Origin: Candidatus Fermentibacteraceae bacterium
GTDB lineage: Bacteria; Fermentibacterota; Fermentibacteria; Fermentibacterales; JCC-6
Direction: 5' to 3'
NCBI GenBank assembly: GCA_030596465.1
Contig: JAUVJW010000021.1
Span: forward strand, 1 to 13,134
DNA length: 13,134 nucleotides
Numbering within the stretch: the first letter of the stretch is position 1; every line of letters begins with the position of its first letter. Position numbers and translations under genes: made by a program. The notes under the pieces were generated by a model. The model was given only the letters and a program-made list of their open reading frames with translations, was not told the origin of the DNA and ran no database searches. Below are positions 7,822 through 13,134 of the stretch, piece by piece.

Positions 7822-9391
7822 GAATGCAAGACCTGAGGGAAACAGCAAGCTTGTGGGCCTTTCGGTTCTTTCCGCAAGCAGTGTTGTCAGCGCCCTTCTT
7901 GCATATTTTCGTTTTGCCCAGATAACATCAATATTCGGAGCTGACTGGCGTACGGATGCTCTTGCTGTGGCCATGGTATTTCCATTTCTTGTCAGAGAAG
8001 TTGTTTCTCATTCTTTTGGTTCCGCTTTCATACCGATTTACTCCAGAGTCATGGAGAAGAAAGGACATTCCGGGGCGGTCTTTTTTGTAAATAAAACCAT
8101 CTCATGGCTTGTTCTTATAAGTTCATTACTTGTTGCGGTCCTCTGGTTTACCAGTGGAGATCTTGTAAAGATAGTAAGTCCCAACGGATCTCCCGAACTC
8201 CTGGTTCTTTCCTCAAGCCTTTTCCGTATCCTGCTCCCTATGGTTATTATTGGAACCACCAATGGTATACTTTCAAATTTCATTAAGTACGAAAGAAGAT
8301 TTACGGCTCTCGCCCTTTCCGGAGTTTTGGGTTTGGCCGTATCTCTTACAGTTCTGTTAATTGTCAGAGACAGCGTGGGAATCAGGATCCTTCCTGTTTC
8401 AATGCTGGCTGGCGGTCTGGTTGAGTTTGTTTTTCTTCTTTTCCAGAGTTTCAGAAGCGGATTCAGGGTTCAGCCGTCTTTTTCCAGAGATCCATTTATG
8501 TCGCAACTGGCCAGAATGGCTGTTCCCGTAGTGGGGGGAACTCTGGTGGGTTTTTTGGCTCCCCTTGCAGATAAAATGCTTGCTTCTTTCCTTCCGGAAA
8601 GTTCTGTAACTGCGATAGACTACGCTAACAGGATCAAGAACATTGTTCTTGCCGTTGTGTTTTATCCTTTTCTCACTTTTGCCGATCTCAGTTTTTCTGC
8701 CGAAGCGGCGAAGGGTCGAAAAGATGAGCTTCTCCTGATTCTAAGAAAGAACATTAATACAACATCACTTGTGATGTTTCCCACTGCGGCTTTGCTTACT
8801 ATTCTGGCTGTTCCGCTTGTCTCTGTTTTTTTTCAGAGGGGTAATTTTTCAGCGGAAGATTCCAGATACATTGGATATGCTCTGGCATTTTATGCTCCCT
8901 GGCTGGCTCAGTTTGGCATAGGCTCACTGGTTTCCAGAGTATTTTATGCGCAAAAAGATTCTGTAACACCGGTAACAATTGGAATTTTCGGCATTATCGC
9001 TAATGTTCTACTGAATCTGATTTTAGTTGGTCCTCTGGGAATAGGAGGACTTGCATTGGCAACAACAGTAACATCAACCGGTAAAACAATTTATCTTATC
9101 TGGTCCCTCTCCAGAAAAATGGGAGGGCTGGATTTACGACTGATCATCAGAGAACAGTTGATAATTCTTTCAGCAAATGTACTTCTTGCTGCCGGTTGTC
9201 TTGTGCTGGTCTACTTCTGGCCCTTTTCAACTGAAGCACCTCTGATTACGCGATTTTCCCAGTTGTTCTCCTACACTGCGGTTGGAACTATTCTCATGAT
9301 TCTGGTTCTTCGCGGTCTTGGAAGCACAACATTTTCCGGGGTGTTATCTCTGGTTACAGATAAGATTAGAGTGAGGATTTCCCGCTCCTAG
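7814..9391 (+). CDS. MurJ/MviN-type polytopic flippase (MOP superfamily)
   Basis: This 525-residue integral membrane protein has about 14 hydrophobic segments, the usual size for MurJ, which moves undecaprenyl-linked intermediates across the cytoplasmic membrane. The N-terminal signature is clear: IFGADWRTDALAVAMVFPFLVRE (40-62) and FGSAFIPIYSRV (68-79), followed by DYANRIKNIVLAVVFYPFLTFADLS (269-293) and FFQRGNFS (339-346). Aligned by eye with E. coli MurJ, R24, D39, R52 and R270 are kept as R33, D48, R61 and R273. R18 and E273 are replaced by A27 and N276. The ATG at 7814 has GGAG six bases upstream and overlaps the GT2 stop by eight bases. Context favours a flippase for the glycan made by this locus, but a housekeeping MurJ cannot be excluded without the rest of the genome. 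Confidence 0.93.
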   Translation: MVENARPEGNSKLVGLSVLSASSVVSALLAYFRFAQITSIFGADWRTDALAVAMVFPFLVREVVSHSFGSAFIPIYSRVMEKKGHSGAVFFVNKTISWLVLISSLLVAVLWFTSGDLVKIVSPNGSPELLVLSSSLFRILLPMVIIGTTNGILSNFIKYERRFTALALSGVLGLAVSLTVLLIVRDSVGIRILPVSMLAGGLVEFVFLLFQSFRSGFRVQPSFSRDPFMSQLARMAVPVVGGTLVGFLAPLADKMLASFLPESSVTAIDYANRIKNIVLAVVFYPFLTFADLSFSAEAAKGRKDELLLILRKNINTTSLVMFPTAALLTILAVPLVSVFFQRGNFSAEDSRYIGYALAFYAPWLAQFGIGSLVSRVFYAQKDSVTPVTIGIFGIIANVLLNLILVGPLGIGGLALATTVTSTGKTIYLIWSLSRKMGGLDLRLIIREQLIILSANVLLAAGCLVLVYFWPFSTEAPLITRFSQLFSYTAVGTILMILVLRGLGSTTFSGVLSLVTDKIRVRISRS

Positions 9392-9422
9392 CTCCTGGCG
9401 GAAGGCAGAATGTTTATTCCAG

Positions 9423-10460
9423 TCAGTTTAGAGAAGGAAATTTATCGAGGAGTATTTCATTGAAGCGCTTTCTGGGGATGTCTACTGAGTAGTGCCTATG
9501 GATCCAGTCTCTGGCCTGACGCCTGATAGTTAGAGTTTCTTCCCAGTTGTCACTGAGGTAGTCAAGATGGTCTGCCATATCTTGAGCTGTGGTGAATATT
9601 CCTATAAGATCCGGTGCTTCGTAAGCGATGTGAGTCCAGGGTTTTGCAAGAGTGAAAAGACCCGCTGCCATGTAAGCATTTACCTTCATCTGATAAACAA
9701 CTGGAGAGATCTCCTGTACGGTAGCAATTCCCACCTGGTAGTTACTGAGAAGTTCCGGCACTTTCAGCCGGGGTACCGGCGGCAGACAGCGAACCCTTCC
9801 ACCTGTTTTTTTGCAGAGATCAGTTATTTTATTTCTGTCTTCTCCGGTGCCAACGATATCACCCTTCATTGTTTTTGAGAGCATAATCCCCTCAATGAAA
9901 AGCTCCGGTTCATGGATACTGTCAATGCTTGTGAGGAGAAGGGCTCTCTCGGCAGATGGTTTTTCAGAGTAAATGAATCGGGACAGATCCTGGTTGTGCG
10001 CGAGAACCTCAATATCAGGGATATGAGTGGCAGGGCAGGCAGTAGCGAAAACTGCTTTTTTCATTAGTCCGCTAAAGTCAGGTCCCAGGTGTTCCGGTGC
10101 CAGTTTTGAATGAAAGCGCATGGCATAGGGCAGGCCGGAATACATCGCGGAGTAGCCGGCTTCCGGATCCAGGCAGAGAACGAAATCCGCGTTGAATTTA
10201 TCGAAGTGTTTTTTCAGTGCTCTGCGAAAGAGCCACTGGATCAGACGGTATCGGTGTCTGTCAGCACGCTTCCATGGAACTGTAAGTACGCCTGTTGCTC
10301 CCGCTCCAGCACACTTGATTCCTTCAAGGGTTTTTGTACCCAACCTGTGCTTGCGGATTACATACATTGCTTGATGGTCCTGACCAAAAAGATCCAGCGG
10401 GGTTGTCCAGCCTCCTGAGTAAACTGGTATAGTGTGGGTTGTGGCAACAATTATGCGCAT
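9423..10460 (-). CDS. Divergent GT-B-type glycosyltransferase
   Basis: This is a 345-residue cytosolic protein without signal peptide or membrane span. The N terminus MRIIVATTHTIPVYSGGW has the first strand and glycine loop of a GT-B acceptor domain. The second half carries a donor-domain pattern: DIVGTGEDRNKITDLCKKTGG (201-221), the VPRLKVPELLSNYQVGIATVQE stretch (229-250), and YQMKVNAYMAAGL (256-268), where K259 sits in the usual PxKxxEAMAAG position. The classical EX7E is not evident, so family assignment is by fold pattern only. The ATG at 10460 has GGAGA six bases upstream. It follows the cysteine-rich gene by two bases and is the last gene of the GreA operon, converging on the flippase gene with 31 bases between them. 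Substrate unknown. Confidence 0.8.
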   Translation of the reverse strand: MRIIVATTHTIPVYSGGWTTPLDLFGQDHQAMYVIRKHRLGTKTLEGIKCAGAGATGVLTVPWKRADRHRYRLIQWLFRRALKKHFDKFNADFVLCLDPEAGYSAMYSGLPYAMRFHSKLAPEHLGPDFSGLMKKAVFATACPATHIPDIEVLAHNQDLSRFIYSEKPSAERALLLTSIDSIHEPELFIEGIMLSKTMKGDIVGTGEDRNKITDLCKKTGGRVRCLPPVPRLKVPELLSNYQVGIATVQEISPVVYQMKVNAYMAAGLFTLAKPWTHIAYEAPDLIGIFTTAQDMADHLDYLSDNWEETLTIRRQARDWIHRHYSVDIPRKRFNEILLDKFPSLN

Positions 10461-10462
10461 GA

Positions 10463-10732
10463 CTAATCTCCAAAGAGAGATGCAAACTTTTCATCTGATC
10501 TTTTACCGGCAGCCACTGATTTTTCATGGTCACCGGGTTTCCACTCCTCGCAGAAATTCTTTCCCTGACGGTCTGCCACTGAATCAGTAGTCATAGATCG
10601 GCACATCTCTGCCTGGGGATTCCACAACGCACACTGAATACAAGAATGCAACCAGCAGTTGCATTTTTCACAAACGGCGCCGAATGGCACGGTTTTCTCC
10701 TGCCATTGCTCGCCGCAGAGAGCACAAAACAC
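10463..10732 (-). CDS. Small cysteine-rich (probable zinc-binding) protein
   Basis: This 89-residue soluble protein starts with a GTG at 10732 that shares one base with the TAG of the upstream GreA-like gene, so it is likely coupled to it; AGAAG lies just upstream. Nine cysteines occur: C3/C6 (CALC), C21/C24/C26 (CEKCNC), C31/C34 (CIQC), C44 and C61. The second half, CIQCALWNPQAEMCR...VADRQGKNFCEEW, resembles a pattern I recall from small deltaproteobacterial proteins (C.FY.P.A...CRE...V.DK..ANFC..F), which have no known function. Two metal sites are plausible. The C terminus from about residue 66 is charged and probably flexible. A real gene is likely given the tight spacing on both sides; the role is unknown. 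Confidence 0.8.
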   Translation of the reverse strand: MFCALCGEQWQEKTVPFGAVCEKCNCWLHSCIQCALWNPQAEMCRSMTTDSVADRQGKNFCEEWKPGDHEKSVAAGKRSDEKFASLFGD

Positions 10733-12816
10733 TATATCTTCTCATCCATCAGGGCTATGTCGGTTATTCTCCACATGGAAGAGTTGTCTCCAGGCAATTG
10801 AACAGTATCACCCTTTGTGAGCCCAAGCAGGGCAGCGCCCAGTGGTGCTTTGTAGTTGATGTAACCATTGTCTGCGTCCGCGTCCATAAGACCCACCACA
10901 AAGACGGTTCGGATTTCAAGGCTCTCACCCATTGATTCTATTATTACTCTGGTTGCCGGGCTGATAATATTCATGGTTATCTGCCCGACAGGATAAGGTC
11001 TCATGAGTTTGAGCTGCTTTCTATATCGATTCAGCATATCCAGCAGAAAATCACGTTTTTCAAGAGCAGCGGTGTATTCGGCATTTTCAGACAGATCACC
11101 ATGAGAAGCAGCTTCGGCTATAGCCTTGGCTGCTAAAGGTATCTGGATTGTTCTGATATCTTCTATTTCATCAATTCTTCTGGCAATGCCATCACGACTG
11201 CAGAAGATGAAATCACTTTCCCAGAATTTTCTGATGTTTGTGAATCCCCCAGTTCGTCTTCCTGAGAGTTCCCGTCTTGCCAGTAGAACCAGACCAGTTT
11301 CCTGGGCCCCGATACTTTCCTCAAGATTCTCGCTAAGGGTTCCAAGCCGTCTTGTATCCAGCAGAGATATGTGCTGTTCGAGTTCGGGTCTGAGCTTGTT
11401 CATGAGAACCGAGCATACTCTTCTCTGCATTTCAGTTTTTGCGAAAAGGAGATTCTTCAAGGTCATTTCAACTATTTTACCGGGTTCCATGTAGTCTTCC
11501 ATTTTTGCCGCGCGCTCCAGTGCCCACATGAAATGTTCTGTCTCTCCCGGATCATCAAGAGCCTTGAGTATGTATTCGGCATGTACCTCCGGGTTGAACT
11601 CAACAGCGTGATCAGCTGCCTGTTCTCGTAAGGTTCTGGGGAGTTTATCCAGAAGAGTCACTATTTCCTTTTCTTCAGGAGAGTTGGCAAAGAATTGCTT
11701 CATATAAAGCTTCTTGCAGGGTACAGAGTGTATTTCTCCCATAGCCCTCTGCATTCTTGCTGCTTTCATTTCCAGAAGGTGGCAGGTTCTTTCCTCGAAT
11801 TTTTTAATTCTCCCTTTACCGGAACAGAGCCAGGCCAGTTCAAATACTGCGCCTTTTTCGATGTCCTTCAAACTGACCACTTTATCAAATATCTGCTCAA
11901 GTCGATCTTCTTCCCCTTTTGCGGCAGCCTTCAGCAGGGAGGAAACAGTTTTTGTTTTTTCCGACATGGCCATTTTTTTGATAGCAATTACAGCTTCTAC
12001 CTGGGCCAGCAGAGAAGAACTGTCTGCTGGAACAATAGAATCTCCCATGTCTATGAAATTTGAGGAATCTGCCGCTGCCGTTTTAAGATATTTCCACATC
12101 TGCCGGGGCTTGATAGCTGAGCCATCAAGGAGCTTGAGAAGGTTTATTTCCTTTAGAGAGTTTTCTGTTGCCATATCTTTGAAAGCATTATTGAGAAGAT
12201 TTTCTCCATCCTGTTTAAGCATAGTTATGAAATCATCATGGTGCTTCCATCTCTGCACATAGAGGGAATCCCGGGAAATGGGGCGGGTCGAATCCATTAT
12301 CGCTTCAACCGTCATATCGTGATTTCTTGACCTTTGAAAGTCAATGGTGAACGAACTTCTGGATATTCTAAGAATTTCGCCGGGACCGAAGTCCTTGTGA
12401 AAGATAAAATTTCCCTGCTGGTATCTGAGCAGTTCCTTCAGTCTTTTCCAGGAGTTCTTTAATGGTTTTTTTTCAGAAAATATTCCGCTGGCATTGATAA
12501 ATGTCTCCAGAGGCTCAAAATCCAGAAACTTGTCCCTCAGGATTTCCACAAGAGCGGTTGCTATTATGGAAGAGTGTTCAAAAAGCATAGCCGCACCGGA
12601 AGCGAATTCAAAAACATTCCCTCTGTTTTCAGAATCCATCTTTTCGACAGCAAGTTCTGCCAGATGCCTGGGGAGATTACTGTCCCCCTTCTTCTGCAGA
12701 ATAATAAGTGATTCAAGTAGTTCCTTCGCGGGAACTCCAGTATTCAGCGCATCCCCCCAGGCTAATTTAAAAGCATCAGGATTACGATTTCCAACCAATT
12801 CTTTAAGTCTGGACAA
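10732..12816 (-). CDS. Long GreA/GreB-type transcript cleavage factor with a large N-terminal extension
   Basis: The protein is 694 residues from a TTG at 12816, set by the ribosome site GGAGAGGA. Residues about 540-694 are a complete GreA-like unit. The coiled coil carries AIAEAASHGDLSENAEYTAALEKRD (565-589), with the two acidic tip residues of GreA kept as D574 and E577, and the C-terminal FKBP-like domain includes GYINYKAPLGAALLGLTKGD (651-670). GreA enters the RNA polymerase secondary channel and stimulates cleavage of backtracked RNA. In front of it lie about 540 residues: a helical N terminus, a KOW/Tudor-like stretch FGPGEILRISRSSFTIDF...HDM (143-168), and a long, largely helical region to about 530. 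Long GreA proteins of this plan are known in chlamydiae and spirochaetes. It is the first gene of a three-gene operon. The family is secure; the extension's job is unknown. Confidence 0.92.
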   Translation of the reverse strand: MSRLKELVGNRNPDAFKLAWGDALNTGVPAKELLESLIILQKKGDSNLPRHLAELAVEKMDSENRGNVFEFASGAAMLFEHSSIIATALVEILRDKFLDFEPLETFINASGIFSEKKPLKNSWKRLKELLRYQQGNFIFHKDFGPGEILRISRSSFTIDFQRSRNHDMTVEAIMDSTRPISRDSLYVQRWKHHDDFITMLKQDGENLLNNAFKDMATENSLKEINLLKLLDGSAIKPRQMWKYLKTAAADSSNFIDMGDSIVPADSSSLLAQVEAVIAIKKMAMSEKTKTVSSLLKAAAKGEEDRLEQIFDKVVSLKDIEKGAVFELAWLCSGKGRIKKFEERTCHLLEMKAARMQRAMGEIHSVPCKKLYMKQFFANSPEEKEIVTLLDKLPRTLREQAADHAVEFNPEVHAEYILKALDDPGETEHFMWALERAAKMEDYMEPGKIVEMTLKNLLFAKTEMQRRVCSVLMNKLRPELEQHISLLDTRRLGTLSENLEESIGAQETGLVLLARRELSGRRTGGFTNIRKFWESDFIFCSRDGIARRIDEIEDIRTIQIPLAAKAIAEAASHGDLSENAEYTAALEKRDFLLDMLNRYRKQLKLMRPYPVGQITMNIISPATRVIIESMGESLEIRTVFVVGLMDADADNGYINYKAPLGAALLGLTKGDTVQLPGDNSSMWRITDIALMDEKI

Positions 12817-12823
12817 TTGACTT

Positions 12824-12831
12824 TCCTCTCC
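12824..12831 (-). promoter_or_regulatory. Ribosome binding site that sets the TTG start at 12816
   Basis: GGAGAGGA on the minus strand lies seven bases before TTG. No ATG or GTG close by gives a better start, so the TTG is taken as the initiation codon of the long GreA-like gene. Confidence 0.7.
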
Positions 12832-12900
12832 GGTAGTATTGCTCTTACATCAGTGACAACAATAACAACCTAATGTCCTGTTGCGTTAGTCTTACTTTTA

Positions 12901-12906
12901 AGGAGG
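12901..12906 (+). promoter_or_regulatory. Strong ribosome binding site for the GTG start at 12913
   Basis: AGGAGG with a six-base spacer precedes GTG. It selects the GTG frame over the TTG at 12911 in another frame. Confidence 0.75.
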
Positions 12907-12912
12907 ATTTTT

Positions 12913-13134
12913 GTGGACAGAAGAGAATTTCTGGAAAAGGCCGGAAAGGCCAGCGGTGCGCTTCTGCTTTCGTCTATAGCGGGAAAGGCTCTGGCAGGAG
13001 AAATGGAGCAGGGGGCTATGGAACTCTGGGACAGCGGATCTTTTTTTCAGGACTGTGTAGATGTTTCAAATGAAGCCCGGGGAGTTATCCGAGCCAGAGT
13101 TGATGGTGTATGGGGAAACTACAACACCGCTGAA
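12913..13134 (+). CDS. Exported protein with Tat-type signal peptide; 3' end cut by window edge
   Basis: Only the first 74 codons are present. The start is a GTG after a near-perfect AGGAGG site. The N terminus reads DRREFLEKAGKASGALLLSS, a twin-arginine motif (R3-R4-x-F-L) followed by a hydrophobic stretch and an ALA cleavage site at residues 26-28. The product is therefore probably exported folded by the Tat system and cleaved at about residue 28. The visible mature part (DCVDVSNEARGVIRARVDGVWG) matches no family I can name. It is divergent from the GreA operon. Gene and signal are well supported; function unknown. Confidence 0.85.
   Translation, partial: MDRREFLEKAGKASGALLLSSIAGKALAGEMEQGAMELWDSGSFFQDCVDVSNEARGVIRARVDGVWGNYNTAE

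Larger units (their letters stand above)
12817..12912. promoter_or_regulatory. Divergent intergenic region between the GreA operon and the Tat-signal gene
   Basis: These 96 bases separate two divergent starts and should hold both promoters. A TTGTCA-like hexamer occurs on the minus strand but has no well-spaced -10, and nothing convincing was seen on the plus strand. The call rests on gene arrangement only. Confidence 0.3.

Noticed and set aside
9392..9422. Possible bidirectional terminator between the flippase gene and the convergent glycosyltransferase gene
   Set aside because: The 31 bases contain no stable inverted repeat followed by a T tract.
11714..12262. 182-codon plus-strand open frame
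   Set aside because: It lies wholly antisense to the long GreA-like gene, has no recognisable domain and no good ribosome site. Serine/arginine-rich composition is typical of a shadow frame.
12873..13073. 66-codon plus-strand open frame across the Tat-signal gene
   Set aside because: It is out of frame with the GTG start that has a strong ribosome site, and its product is a low-complexity basic shadow.

Overview
The window is bacterial chromosomal DNA of moderate GC content, densely packed with surface-glycan genes and followed by a transcription-factor operon. No RNA gene, CRISPR array, insertion sequence or convincing terminator was found. The organism cannot be named from the sequence. 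A GreA-type elongation factor with an N-terminal extension of about 500 residues resembles the long GreA proteins known from chlamydiae and spirochaetes rather than the roughly 160-residue GreA of proteobacteria and Firmicutes. I infer a bacterium outside those two groups, possibly in the PVC/FCB/spirochaete range. About half of the starts that can be resolved are GTG or TTG.

Layout. (1) On the minus strand, from about 3.5 kb down to the left edge, lie two GT-B (family GT4-type) glycosyltransferases coupled by an ATGA overlap, then an NAD-dependent sugar-nucleotide epimerase/dehydratase cut by the edge. (2) A divergent GT-B glycosyltransferase, 3577-4851, lies on the plus strand; its 3' end overlaps the next gene by 20 bases tail to tail. 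(3) On the minus strand, 6759-4832, two GT2 (GT-A, rhamnosyltransferase-like) enzymes overlap by 4 bases. (4) On the plus strand, 6970-9391, a GT2 enzyme overlaps by 8 bases a MurJ/MviN-type polytopic flippase. (5) On the minus strand, 12816-9423, there is a tight three-gene operon: long GreA-like factor, small cysteine-rich protein, divergent GT-B glycosyltransferase. (6) On the plus strand at the right edge is the first 74 codons of a protein with a Tat-type signal peptide.

Working model (inference): the six glycosyltransferases of blocks 1-4 assemble a heteropolysaccharide or glycolipid on a lipid carrier at the inner face of the cytoplasmic membrane. The epimerase supplies or tailors a nucleotide sugar, and the MurJ-like protein may flip the lipid-linked product. 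No initiating phosphoglycosyltransferase, Wzy-type polymerase, ABC transporter or ligase is present, so the locus probably continues to the left. The most unusual items are the long GreA operon with its cysteine-rich partner, and the MurJ-like protein that lacks two charged residues important in E. coli MurJ.
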